A stretch of DNA of 64,000 nucleotides from positions 156,001-220,000 of the forward strand of contig JAOTOM010004787.1 in the NCBI GenBank assembly GCA_034440615.1. The letters run 5' to 3'. Position 1 is the first letter of the stretch, and every line of letters starts with the position of its first letter. The notes beneath the pieces were generated by a model that saw nothing but the letters and a program-made list of their open reading frames with translations, was not told where the DNA came from and ran no database searches. Below are positions 23,765-37,874 of this stretch, piece after piece. The DNA comes from Ashinkailepas kermadecensis (taxonomy: Eukaryota > Arthropoda > Thecostraca > Neolepadidae). A program made the position numbers and the translations under genes.

Positions 23765-24066
23765 GCCGCCGTCCCAGTGGCAGCCGCCGCTCCAGTGGCA
23801 GTTGACGTGTCAGTGGTTGGACGGCCCTGGCCTCCTGACAGCCCCGCTCCAGTGGCAGTCGCCGCTCCAGTGGCAGTGGTTGGACGGCCCTGGCCTCCTG
23901 ATAGCCCCGCTCCAGTGGCAGTCGCCGTCCCAGTGGCAGCCGCCGCTCCAGTGGCAGTTGACGTGTCAGTGGTTGGACGGCCCTGGCCTCCTGGCAGTCG
24001 CCGCTCCAGTGGCAGCCGCCGCTCCAGTGGCAGTCGCCGCTCCAGTGGCAGTCGCCGTCTCGGTGG
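23765..24066. repeat. GCCGCTCCAGTGGCAGTC-type minisatellite
   Basis: 18-bp GCCGCTCCAGTGGCAGTC units alternate with a longer unit carrying GGTTGGACGGCCCTGGCCTC. Confidence 0.88.
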
Positions 24067-24799
24067 TTGGACGGCCCCGGTCTCCCAGGCGCCGCTGTGC
24101 CCCGACCACCGGCGGCACGCGCCAGCTGCCGCCGCCGCCGCCGCCGTCAGGTGTTTGTCACGGTGCGCCGCGTTCGCCGGCGGCGGGCAGGTGCGCCGGC
24201 ACGCGCCGCCGGAAGCGTCGCCTCGCTCTGCCGGCTGCCCCAGGGGTGGCGGCTCGGTGGAGCACGGTCTGACCAGCCAGTACATCCGGCCGGCCGAGGG
24301 CATACCCCCTCACCCCCCACCCGTTACATCGTCGCATCGCGACATCACCACACCGTAACACCACCTCACCACCGCCCCCCCCTCCGCACCGTTACATCGT
24401 CACATCGCGACACCACCTCACCATCCCATCGCGATACCAGATCAGCAGCTCGCTACCACGTCGCAACGTCGCCCTACAGTAGCACCATATCACCGGCCTC
24501 CCCACAGTAACATGGCAGCACCATCACACCTCCCAGCCGACTCGCCGCAGCGTCACGGCACCGTCACACCGTGACGCGGCCAGTCACAGTCTGTTCTCCC
24601 GCCGGCGGGACGGTCGGTGGTGAATAGCCGCGGCCCCGTGTGCGAGGTGCGCTTTCTCGGGGTCCTGATTGAAACGGACTGGACCGTTGAGAGCCAATCA
24701 ACACAAACACTGCGGAACGCGTCGCGCCGTCTCTGATTTGCCTCTCCATTCTGCCGACCATTATGTTGCCATTTTCTGGCGCGCCGCGTCGGCAGTCTC

Positions 24800-25012
24800 C
24801 GGCGGGTTTGTCGACTGGACCGATGTCGGAGGTGCGAGGCGGCTCCGGCGGGTTTGTCGACTGGACCGATGTCTGAGGCCTGGCGCCGTCGGAGACCACA
24901 CAGGCGCGACCTGCTGCGGGGCGGCTCCGGCGGGTTTGTCGACTGGACCGATGTCTGAGGCCTGGCGCCGTCCTGAGACCACACAGGCGCGACCTGCTGC
25001 GGGGCGGCCGAC
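24800..25012. repeat. Tandem repeat with CTCCGGCGGGTTTGTCGACT
   Basis: Three copies of the 45-bp CTCCGGCGGGTTTGTCGACT module; two are followed by a longer module ending GCGACCTGCTGCGGGGCGG. Confidence 0.85.
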
Positions 25013-26935
25013 ACAGCCTGCGCGTGCTACTGGCGCAGGGGAGAGTCGGCCGGGCCGTTCCGTTGTCGACAGCTCGACACAACGCTGGCCACGTGTGCGG
25101 CTGTGCGCCTTGCAGGGTCGTCTGGCGGCCTTCCGTACACGTGCCGGCTCAGCGCTGCAAACTGTAGGGAACAGTATCCGAAAAGAAAGTGCGTTGATAT
25201 TGTTCGGCACAATGGTCTGGTAACACAAATTTATAGGAATAAGAACGGTGCGCCGCTGTGCTTCCTCCCTCTGGATCCAACCCTTCACATCTAGGTCCAG
25301 GACCATTCCCCCTGAATCAATGCCACTCCGCTCCACGCCTTGGATCCAGACCAGCCGCTGCATCCTCTGGATCCGTATCTTGTAGATATAGTGGAAACGT
25401 CAGACTATAAACGCGGCTTGCATCCGCAATGTCGTCTATGATGTGTGACTCGCGCAGTACACGTCATAGTTATGAAGTATTCTGCATGTCTGATGGGTAT
25501 GATGCGTGCCCAGATCAACCCGAGGTAACCAATTGCACGCTGGTGGCTGTGGGACGTTCAGCCACCGAGATTCGACATGGGCAACTTGTCCAAGCTAGTG
25601 CTTTCTAATCTACACAGCAGGGCTCAAGGTCATCAAGTGGTCAAGGTCATGTACCTTGCCTATTTGCGTATATATATATATGTGTGTGTTGACCTTCATG
25701 TCGCGTGCACTGTAAAATGTTGTTTCGTCTCAAGTGCTCGGCAGAGCATGTCGGTTCTTTAAAAATGGTCCCGTGTTGTACGTTTACAGTAAAGCCGAAC
25801 ATTTTATGGTGGTGGTGACCGACACTAAATCGCAGGCTCAGAGCTCACGCTCTGGAGACTTTAGTGAGAATGTCTGAATTTGGTCGCGAAGCGCACAACT
25901 CCGAGTCGATGGGGAGGACTGTTGCAGAACCTGTGAAGCTGGTCGTTCTCACACCGCTATTGCCGGAGTTGCGTGCCATGCTGTCTGGTCGGCTGACAGT
26001 GCCATCTTGCAGCCGAGGTACAACTGCGCCTCCTTTTGGCAATTCAATTTCCGTCAAACTTCTGGAATGAGACGTGGTGAAAGTCCAGCGGTAGTCTTCT
26101 AGACTGTGTGTATATTGCGGCACGGCGCCACTCGGCATCATATCCCGTGCATGCAGCTGGCGGGAAAGCAGAAATGGAGGTTTACCAAAGGAAAGAAACT
26201 ATAGCTTCCAGGTTAATTTCGTCGGGTTGACATGTGATCTCTGCTTCATAAAAAGCAATTCATTTGAATGATATGTACCAATATCAGTATCTTTCGTGAC
26301 GATTTTTTTCGTTCCATGTTGTGGTTCCAGCCATGTGCTCTGAGAAATGACGTACCTTGTGGGCTGGTTCAGTTACAATGTTCCTGCTAGGGTTTCAGCC
26401 GAACTACTATTCAGTCAGTTAGTTCCTTTCCGATTCTATATCCTTGGTCCCAATCACGCGCAGTCACCTGATCTCAGCCGGTTGCGGTGGCCACTACTTG
26501 AGCCAGGAAGTGGTGAGGCGGCTTCGTGAGGCGCCTGGTGTTGCTGGTGTTGCTGGTGTCGGGCAGGGTGGTGCAGCTTACCATCCACACCAGCACATCC
26601 TGCCGATGCTTGGCAGCTCCGTCTGGCAGCTCCGTCTGGCAGCTCGCGACAGAACCGGCACCGGTGCCGCTCTAATTCCCCAGGCCTCCCGGACCGTGCG
26701 GCGGCAATGGCGGCCACATCGCCAGCTCTCCACTTCACGGCTGATGCCCCCATAGTCACTGCCCCGGTCACTGCCCCGGTCACCACCCCGTACACCCCTT
26801 CCCCTCCCCCGGGTCACCGTTCCGTAGACTGCGCACCGATAGGCAAAAGCTAAAATATATTAAATGTCCTAATATGGCGAGTCACATGAAACAAAGGTAC
26901 ACCTCCCAAACACAAAGGTACAGGTACATGCACGA
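25013..26935. other. Single-copy intron sequence, nothing recognised
   Basis: About 1.9 kb of moderate GC in rhomboid intron 1 with a tiny TATATATGTGTGTG run near 25670. No exon-like, splice-bounded frame was recognised. Confidence 0.45.
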
Positions 26936-26988
26936 GGGGAGAGAGGGGGGGGGGGAGGGGGAGAGAGAGAGGGGGGGGGGGGGGGGGG

Positions 26989-27062
<74 letters not shown>
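26936..27062. repeat. Poly-G and GA microsatellite
   Basis: G runs of up to about 20 bases mixed with GA, followed by about 35 GA dinucleotides. The G runs could form quadruplexes. Confidence 0.93.
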
Positions 27063-27064
<2 letters not shown>

Positions 27065-27336
27065 TGGAAAATACGCAGGCAATCACCCACGGATACAATT
27101 ATCAGTCCCCTGACAATCCCTACATCTCTCACTAATTCCAATCCGAACATTTGTTTTATGGATATTCATTAAGTGTATCTGCCTATAAAATTCAACTCCG
27201 TTTCGCCATCCATTGGCGGATAGGGCACAATCTGGGCGTCCATCTGCCGGAGTGAGACCTGGGCCGAGGTGGCGAGCGGCCGCGTCGGTGGCCTTTCCGA
27301 GGTCGACGACGTGGAGACCGTGGCAATTGGCGCGTC

Positions 27337-29255
27337 ATCGGAACGTCCGTGTTGTGACGGCAAACGACCACAGACTGCGAACGTGCTGTGACGGCAGACG
27401 ACCACAGACTGCGCCGGAGTTGTGACGGCAGACGACCACAGACTGCGCCACAGTTGTGACGGCAGACGACCACAGACTGCGCCGGAGTTGTGACGGCAGA
27501 CGGTCACAGACTGTGTCCGTGTTGTGAAGGCAGACGACCACAGACTGCGCCGGAGTTGTGACGGCAGACGGTCACAGACTGTGTCCGTGTTGTGACGGCA
27601 GACGACCACAGACTGCGCCCGTGTTGTGACGGCAGACGACCACAGACTGCGCCGGAGTTGTGACGGCAGACGACCACAGACTGCGCCCGTGTTGTGACGG
27701 CAGACGACCACAGACTGCGCCGGAGTTGTGACGGCAGACGACGACAGACTGCGCCCGTGTTGTGACGGCAGACGACCACAGACTGCGCCGGAGTTGTGAC
27801 GGCAGACGGTCACAGACTGTGTCCGTGTTGTGACGGCAGACGACCACAGACTGCGCCGGAGTTGTGACGGCAGACGGTCACAGACTGTGTCCGTGTTGTG
27901 ACGGCAGACGACCACAGACTGCGCCGGAGTTGTGACGGCAGACGGTCACAGACTGTGTCCGTGTTGTGACGGCAGACGACCACAGACTGCGCCGGAGTTG
28001 TGACGGCAGACGGTCACAGACTGTGTCCGTGTTGTGAAGGCAGACGACCACAGACTGCGCCGGAGTTGTGACGGCAGACGGTCACAGACTGTGTCCGTGT
28101 TGTGACGGCAGACGACCACAGACTGCGCCCGTGTTGTGACGGCAGACGACCACAGACTGCGCCGGAGTTGTGACGGCAGACGACCACAGACTGCGCCCGT
28201 GTTGTGACGGCAGACGACCACAGACTGCGCCGGAGTTGTGACGGCAGACGACCACAGACTGCGCCCGTGTTGTGACGGCAGACGACCACAGACTGCGCCG
28301 GAGTTGTGACGGCAGACGGTCACAGACTGTGTCCGTGTTGTGACGGCAGACGACCACAGACTGCGCCGGAGTTGTGACGGCAGACGGTCACAGACTGTGT
28401 CCGTGTTGTGACGGCAGACGACCACAGACTGCGCCGGAGTTGTGACGGCAGACGGTCACAGACTGTGTCCGTGTTGTGACGGCAGACGACCACAGACTGC
28501 GCCGGAGTTGTGACGGCAGACGGTCACAGACTGTGTCCGTGTTGTGACGGCAGACGATCACAGAATGTGCCCGAGTTGTGACGGCAGACGACCACAGACT
28601 GCGCCGGAGTTGTGACGGCAGACGGTCACAGACTGTGTCCGTGTTGTGACGGCAGACGACCACAGACTGCGCCGGAGTTGTGACGGCAGACGACCACAGA
28701 CTGTGTCCGTGTTGTGACGGCAGACGACCACAGACTGCGCCGGAGTTGTGACGGCAGACGACCACAGACTGTGTCCGTGTTGTCACGACAGACGACCACA
28801 GACTGCGCCGGAGTTGTGACGGCAGACGGTCACAGACTGTGTCCGTGTTGTGACGGCAGACGACCACAGACTGTGTCCGTGTTGTGACGGCAGACGGTCA
28901 CAGACTGTCCGTGTTGTGACGGCAGACGACCACAGACTGCGCCGGAGTTGTGACGGCAGACGGTCACAGACTGTGTCCGTGTTGTGACGGCAGACGATCA
29001 CAGAATGTGCCCGAGTTGTGACGGCAGACGATCACAGACTGTGTCCGAGTTGTGACACCAGACGATTGCAGACTGTGCCCGAGTTGTGACGGCAGACGGT
29101 CACAGACTGTGTCCGTGTTGTCACGACAGACGATCACAGACTGTGTCCGAGTTGTGACGCCAGACGATTGCAGACTGTGCCCGAGTTGTGACGGCAGACG
29201 GTCACAGACTGTGTCCGTGTTGTCACGACAGACGATCACAGACTGGTCCGAGTTG
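27337..29255. repeat. 34-bp satellite, about 56 copies, with 510-bp higher-order repeat
   Basis: Two main 34-bp monomer types, GACGACCACAGACTGCGCC and GACGGTCACAGACTGTGTCC, share GTTGTGACGGCA. A block starting near 27475 repeats 510 bp later (15 monomers) for about 550 bp with about one difference, including the rare GTGAAGG variant at 27525 and 28035. After 28980 a third type with GATTGCAGACTGTGCC appears. No unique spacers are present, so this is not a CRISPR array. Confidence 0.95.
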
Positions 29256-29773
29256 AGCGGCCGTTGAGTTCGGCTGCCGAACGTCGTCGATAGCCGGCTT
29301 TGTCTGGGCGGCGGCGGTACTGCGCGGATCAGGCCGCTGATGACGACAGGTGGGGAGGTGGACAGCACTTGGACACGTGCGCCCTCTGCCGGATCTGCGC
29401 TTCCCGGGAATCCTGGCGACAGACGATGCGCTTGGGACGCAGATTTAAGGAGGGGCGCATGGGTGCGTGTCTCGCCACTTGACGCAACGTCACGCTACTG
29501 CCTGCGGCCGTTATATGAGCATTATGCTCGGTGCCAGTCACCAACTGACCCATGCTGCAGCGTGCCGCACTGACCACCAGTGTGTGGGGTGGAGAAGATG
29601 CTGCATAGCAGACAGTGCTACTTGGCCAATCCACCTCTGCCATTTTGAGTGGTTAATGAAATCGGTGTAAAACAAACGCACGAAGCCGCGTGAAACAGCT
29701 TTGTGATCAACCCGAGCCCAGGGTGACGCGACCTCAGGCTGACCTGAACGGGCATGAGCCGACCTCAGACTGG
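29256..29773. other. Single-copy sequence, nothing recognised
   Basis: About 500 bp between the 34-bp satellite and SINE copy A. The last 60 bp carries loose GACCTCAG repeats. Confidence 0.45.
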
Positions 29774-29947
29774 TTGGTTGGTTGGTTGGTTGGTTATTGG
29801 TTTTACGACACGTCGACCGTTGAGTCGTGTAGCGTCGCCAATCTCTCACGCCGATTGGTCGCGGGCGAAGAGTAGCGACAGGTGAGACTCGAACCCACAA
29901 TCTTTCGATTGTGAGACGAGTATCTTACCCCTAGACCACTCGTCCCC
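29774..29947 (-). mobile_element. tRNA-derived SINE, copy A, with target duplication
   Basis: On the - strand the head has a good A box (GTGGTCTAGGGGTAAG) and B box (GGTTCGAGTCTC). It is followed by the shared body GACCAATCGGCGTGAGAG and GTGTCGTAAAA, then an (AACC)n tail. The 15-base CCGACCTCAGACTGG flanks it at 29759-29773 and 29946-29960, as expected for a target-site duplication, although the surroundings are themselves a loose repeat of that motif. Confidence 0.8.
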
Positions 29948-29960
29948 GACCTCAGACTGG

Positions 29961-30423
29961 CCCCAGATTGATGTCGCGGCTGACATGACTCCAAGGTAGC
30001 TCGACCTCAGGTTGATCTGAGCTAGTAGCTAACCTCGAACTGACCGTAAACGCATGTCGCGGGTGGCCTAACCCAATGGTGACACAGGCGGCCGATTTTC
30101 CGTGAATGTCCCGACCCGACCTCGGAGGCAGGTCACTCAGCCGGCCGGTGCTCGCCGCGTGCTTGAAAAGCCAGTGCGCGTCCGCTCGGCCAGGGAGAAG
30201 ACGCCCTGCGCCCCCTCTCCCAGGGGGTCGCGACCTCACCAACTGCACGTTACGAAAGCTCACCGCAATCGCGGCGCCGACAAAAACGCTCGCTGTCAAC
30301 AGCGCCGCCCGTCTGACGTCACCGGTGTCGTGCTCTGAGGTCATCAGCGGCGCCGTATCGCCACCTGGTGGCCTCGGGTCGTGTTTGGTGGAGTACCCAG
30401 CCGGCCCGGCGGTACGGCCGTCG
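29961..30423. other. CpG-rich single-copy sequence, nothing recognised
   Basis: About 460 bp; overlapping frames on both strands reflect composition, no family recognised. Confidence 0.4.
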
Positions 30424-30672
30424 GTTGGCGCCATAAACACAGCCACAGGATAGTCCTGACGCGCCGGATCTGCGGACCATGGTCTGCGAGTCGCTCGTGG
30501 TGAGTTGGCGCCATAAACACAGCCACAGGATAGTCCTGACGTGTCGGATCTGCGGACCATGGTCTGCGAGTCGCTCGTGGTGAGTTGGCGCCATAAACAC
30601 AGCCACAGGATAGTCCTGACGTGTCGGATCTGCGGACCACGATCTGCGAGTCGCTCGTGGTGAGTTGGCGCC
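30424..30672. repeat. 80-bp tandem repeat, three copies
   Basis: Units start GTTGGCGCCATAAACACAGC and contain GGACCATGGTCTGCGAGTCG. Confidence 0.93.
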
Positions 30673-30694
30673 GGTGCTAACTCCCTGCTCTATT

Positions 30695-31213
30695 CTGACT
30701 GTCGATACCCTGATACCCTGACTGTCGATACCCTGACTGTCGATATCCTGATACCCTGACTGTCGATACCCTGACTGTCGATACCCTGATACCCTGACTG
30801 TCGATACCCTGACTGTCGATACCCTGATACCCTGACTGTCGATACCCTGATACCCTGACTGTCGATACCCTGATACACTGATACCCTGACTGTCGATACC
30901 CTGACTGTCGATACCCTGATACCCTGACTGTTGATACCCTGACTGTCGATACCCTGATACCCTGATACCCCGACTGTCGATACCCTGACTGTCGATACCC
31001 TGATACCCTGACCGTCGATACTCTGATACCTGATACCCTGACTGTCGATACCCTGATACCCTGACTGTCGATACCCTGATACCCTGACTGTCGATACCCT
31101 GATACCCTGACTGTCGATACCCTGATACCCTGACTGTCGATACCCTGATACCCTGACTGTCGATACCCTGATACCCTGACTGTCGATACCCTGATACCAT
31201 GACTGTCGATACT
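30695..31213. repeat. 8/15-bp minisatellite, GATACCCT and GACTGTCGATACCCT
   Basis: GACTGTCGATACCCT modules are interspersed with extra GATACCCT copies; a regular 23-bp form dominates the last 150 bp. Confidence 0.93.
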
Positions 31214-31560
31214 TACCCTGATCTAACTCCGGATGAGTCGCCCGAGCTTTAGAGTCCTGGGAGCGCCCTATGCTTCCGGCAGTTCTCCCAAGAAGTTCAT
31301 AGTGAAGTACACCTGGCTGGTATCGTGTCTGAAGAAGCTGATCGTGTGTGAGAAGTGCCGACCTGGTGTAGTTCGCTGAAAATATTCGTGCATGGATTTC
31401 TTCACGCACGTAATTATGCCGTTTATATTCCAGTAAACGGCTTAAATCTAGATGGCGAACATTAAATGTGCATCGCTGTTGCAAGACTTATCTATTATAC
31501 GCAATTAACAAGAATGGAGACAAGGATGGACGTAGTTCTCTCGATCGCAGTAGGAAGGGG
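31214..31560. other. Single-copy intron sequence, nothing recognised
   Basis: About 350 bp of moderate AT content with no recognised gene. Confidence 0.5.
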
Positions 31561-31734
31561 AGATGGGAGGAAGAGAGAGAGAGAGAGAGGGAGAGAGAAT
31601 TAGATGAGGAAGGAGAGAAAGAGAGGTGTAGGAGGGAGAGCAAACCCGTGGGATCCACTAAACGTCATTGTATGCACAAACTGTATAGTACCACCTCTGG
31701 CAGTAGTCGCCTTTCTCACGATCTCCTCTCACCT

Positions 31735-32307
<573 letters not shown>

Positions 32308-33043
32308 GCGTGTAAAGAAAGCATACGACCTTCAATATACCAGGAGGTGCTGAGTTGACATCAAAAGTAACGTTAAGGATTATACTTTATTACTCAACGT
32401 TTCGGCCAGGGGCCATCGTCAGGAGTGATATCAAAATGTCAAGTTTAGCAATTGAAAAAAAGCACGCGAGAAAAAAAACGTGCAAAAGACACGTGGAATG
32501 CAGAAAAGCCTCCTCAGTGGTGCAGACACTTAAAGAAATTCCAAACCAGAAACAAACTATGTCAAGATAGAATCCTCTGAGGAAGCCCGAGCCGATGGTC
32601 CACATACATATCGATACATACACTCACGCACATATATAGACATAGATCCAATATAACGCGTAATACACAAAATATAATTGATGTTTATGTAACTTAAGTG
32701 ATATACCAAGACGTCGTTTGCGTGTTTAGTTGCGGCCGTAGATTACGTATGTGTAGAGATTCGAGGACCTTTAGATCAGCGTTGTCCCTGGCTGTTGCTA
32801 GAATTTCTACTTTGAAGTTTGTGTTAGTGTCGCTGTGTTCCATGTTAGAATGTTTGTCGATCATGTGTTCGCCTAAAGGTGTGTATGCTCTTCGAAGTCT
32901 GGCATCTCCCAAGTGCTCATTGTACCTATCCCTGATACTACGTTTGGTTTCACCGACATAAAATATTCCAAGACAGCGGTTGCACGTTATTTTATAAACT
33001 ACGTTTTTCCGCGTGCATCTACCTTTGAGCCATCTACCTTCCG
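32308..33043 (-). mobile_element. 5'-truncated Penelope-like element, copy 1
   Basis: The 3' part of a Penelope-like retroelement lies on the - strand. In sense order it has the end of the GIY-YIG endonuclease (33043-32694), a 3' UTR of about 270 bp, and a terminal segment of about 118 bp (32425-32308) containing CTGACGATGGCCCCTGGCC then GAAACG. Both sides abut TCTCTG arrays, and the upstream part of the element (reverse transcriptase) is missing. The terminal segment reappears in copy 2 at 61836 with the element body inverted relative to it. Confidence 0.8.
32694..33043 (-). pseudogene. GIY-YIG endonuclease C-terminus of Penelope-like polyprotein
   Basis: The frame reads CTRKNVVYKITCNRC, then GIFYVGETKRSIRDRYNEH, then TPLGEHM, FKVEIL and ESLHIRNLRPQLNTQ before a TAA at 32694-32696. 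The paired VYK and YVG, the R-x3-R-x4-H spacing and the RPxLNTQ end are diagnostic of the GIY-YIG nuclease that nicks target DNA for Penelope-like elements. The frame has no internal stop, but it runs upstream straight into TCTCTG repeats at about 33044, so the polymerase part is lost. Confidence 0.8.
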
Positions 33044-35236
<2,193 letters not shown>

Positions 35237-35403
35237 CTGGGCTTCTTCGTGTACTACACAGCGTCAGACCTAAATGACGTCACAGAATCGGCGGGCGCCA
35301 TGACGTCGGTGGCGCCGGTGCCCATCGACTCGGTGCTGCTGTATCGACCCGACCGACGCTGGCAGGCCTGGAGGTTCATCACGTACATGGTGCTGCACGC
35401 CAG
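35237..35403 (+). CDS. Rhomboid-family protease, second recognised coding exon
   Basis: The exon continues the same protein as residues 40-94. It completes helix 1 (LGFFVYYT), then gives a loop of about 28 residues and the L1-loop signature [12 protein letters not shown] (residues 75-86), followed by ITYMVLHA. The WR pair at 84-85 is the conserved loop motif of rhomboids. The acceptor is CGTTTCAG at 35229-35236 and the donor is CCAG|GTGAGC after 35403. Joining E39 to L40 gives an uninterrupted helix, which argues against a missing exon in the 28.8-kb intron before it. The exon ends two bases into a codon that the next exon completes as Ser95. A SINE begins about 46 bp downstream in the next intron. 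Confidence 0.88.
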
Positions 35404-35449
35404 GTGAGCTCAGGCCACCACGTGGCACGTGTCGTGTCATGACGTCATC

Positions 35450-35598
35450 GGGCGACGTAGCTCAGTCCGTAGGTAGTTGATCGTAAGATCGTGTGCTCGA
35501 ATCCCACGACCGGCTGAATTAGCGAGGCCACCCGCGACCAATCGGCGTGAGAGGTTGGCGACGCTATGTGACCCAGCGATGACTGCGTCATAAGAGGG
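35450..35598 (+). mobile_element. tRNA-derived SINE, copy B, in rhomboid intron
   Basis: The head GACGTAGCTCAGTCCGTAGG and GTGCTCGAATCCCAC resemble pol III A and B boxes. The body CGACCAATCGGCGTGAGAGG and GGCGACGCTATGTGACCCAG matches copies A, C and D, and the end is TGCGTCATAAGAG. It lies about 46 bp after the rhomboid exon ending at 35403, in the same orientation as the gene. Confidence 0.75.
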
Positions 35599-35790
35599 CG
35601 CAATGCCCTTCGTGATGTCACGATTCACCGGCTTGTCACCTGCACCTGGTGCCGGCTAGCTGGGGCCGCATCACCTCATCACTAACAGCAGCAGTACACG
35701 ATTCGTCACAGTTCGTCCTGCACGTTGCAGAACAACACCGACCATCATCCGAGGCCATGGAGCTGTACTTTCTGTCACCCGAGCGTGCCC

Positions 35791-36150
35791 AACTACATCT
35801 CACATCACTCCAGTGCACAAAAGTACATCTCACATCACTCCAGCGCACAACAGAACATCTCACATCACTCCAGTGCACAAGAATACACCTCACATCACTC
35901 CAGTGCACAAGAGTGCATCTCACAACACTCCAGTGCACAAGAGTGCATCTCACATCACTCCAGTGCACAAGAGTGCATATCACAACACTCTCAGTGCACA
36001 AGAGTGCATCTTACATCACTCCAGTGCACAAGACTACATCTCACATCAATCCAGTGCACAAGAGTACATCTCCCACCACTCCAGTTCACAAGACTGCATC
36101 TCACAACACTCCAGTGCACAAGAGTACATTTCATGTCACTCCAGTGCGTA
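35791..36150. repeat. 30-bp minisatellite, about 12 copies
   Basis: Units TCTCACATCACTCCAGTGCA then CAAGAGTACA; open in several frames because the unit is ten codons. Confidence 0.93.
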
Positions 36151-37147
36151 CAAGAATATCCTATTGGTAATGTTTGTCGACAGGCTCGGCACTTACATTC
36201 CAAGCAGCAGTCAATGGCGTAACATTAAGATTGAGAAGGAGCACATGAGCTTGCTGTGCACCAGTGACGTGAACCATGTCATGTCAAGGTCAAGGTCATG
36301 TTTGTGAACTCCTCGAGCGGATTGGGTTAATTCGGTGCGTTGTCGAGGTTGAAGGTTGGTCGGCAATGACTGCGGTTTGTGGCGCAAACTAAAATTGTCT
36401 GGGACAAGCTTAAAAAGAACCTGGGATAAGTCAGGTGATAAGCCATCCCGTTGAGCTGACCTTGAACTATTTCACCATGAAGGTCACCACATGAGGAATT
36501 CATTCAAGACCAGAGCGGCATTACCACTTCCTAACTTGCTCTCAACAGCCTTCAAACCGGGTGTTACGGTCAGCTCACCGGCTAAAATATATATCTACGT
36601 GCAATGGCTGTCACGAGCATTGTTCTTAGCGAGGTCAGTGAGTGCACGATCATGATCACACACAGCCGCAGTGGAATGTGCGGAATTAATCCTTGCTGCA
36701 TCGTTCACTGCGCCATTGAGCCATCGTTGTTTGACTGGGATAATGTGCTGCGGCCGGCGGTCAAAGTTCAATCAATGATCTGAGGTGAAGTGTGACCCCT
36801 CCTAACGAGCCTGCGAGTCCGCCGGGCGACACATATAGCTCCTGTGTCACCCAGCATGTTCCGACGCGCAAACGACTGGCTGGTCGGGCCGGATGGTAGC
36901 CTGACACGCGAGGGCATCGTCCAGCCCTCCGACGTGGGCTGACCAGTGCCCGCACGCCGTCCAGTGTACAAACGCCACCTGCCACTGATACTCACGGCAC
37001 CTTAGGTGCAGCTGCCACCTGCCACCCAAACCCAACCAATCACACTAGAAGTTCAGCTGCCACATCCCACCCGCACCCATAGCACTAGAAGTACAACTGC
37101 GGCATCCCGGCCCCACAAAACCAGAGTTCTTCATCTCTAGCTCTCTA
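36151..37147. other. Single-copy intron sequence, nothing recognised
   Basis: About 1 kb in rhomboid intron 2, moderate AT content, no recognised gene or element. Confidence 0.5.
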
Positions 37148-37641
37148 GCCACCAGCTGCTCACCATGTGGTGTGGCTGCAGCGCCTGCTCACCATGTGAT
37201 GTGGCTGCAGTGCCTGCTCACCATGTGGTGAGGCTGCAGCGCCTGCTCACCATGTGGTGTGGCTGCAGTGCCTGCTCACCATGTGGTGAGGTTACAGTGC
37301 CTGCTCACCATGTGGTGTGGCTGCGGTGCCTGCTCACCATGTGGTGTGGCTGCAGTGCCTGCTCACCATGTGGTGTTGCTGCAGTGCACCACCAGCTGCT
37401 CACCATGTGATGTGGCTGCAGTGCACCACCAGCTGCTCACCATGTGATGTGGCTGCAGTGCACCACCAGCTGCTCACCATGTGGTGAGGCTGCAGTGCCT
37501 GCTCACCATATGATGTGGTTGCAGTGCCTGCTCACCATGTGGTGTGGCTGCGGCGCCTGCTCACCATGTGGTGAGGCTGTAGTGACTGCTCACCATGTGG
37601 TGTGGTTGCAGTGCCTGCTCACCATGTGGTGAGGCTGCAGT
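37148..37641. repeat. 29-bp minisatellite, about 16 copies
   Basis: Units GCTCACCATGTGGTGTGGCT then GCAGTGCCT; some units carry CACCACCAGCT in place of CCT. Confidence 0.93.
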
Positions 37642-37874
37642 GCTACAGGTACTGCGGCTGCACCACGTGCCTTGCATTGCTGAAGCGCCCGCTTTCTCCG
37701 GTATGGTGCGTGACGGTCGCACGATGCGTGTGCTGAATTTGCAGCACCACCTGGTGTTGTTAATCTGCCACCGGTGTCGGCGGCGGCACTGAGTCACTCC
37801 AACTGGGCGGTCCGTCAACAGGTGGGCGGGTCCGTCAACAGGTGGGCGCGACTGCAGCACACGCCAGCCAACCG

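Noticed and set aside
27337..29255. CRISPR-like regular array
   Set aside because: Repeats are contiguous 34-bp monomers with no unique spacers, in a eukaryotic intron.
35450..35520. Possible tRNA gene
   Set aside because: It has A- and B-box-like motifs but is continuous with the SINE body found in three other places, and a cloverleaf is not convincing.
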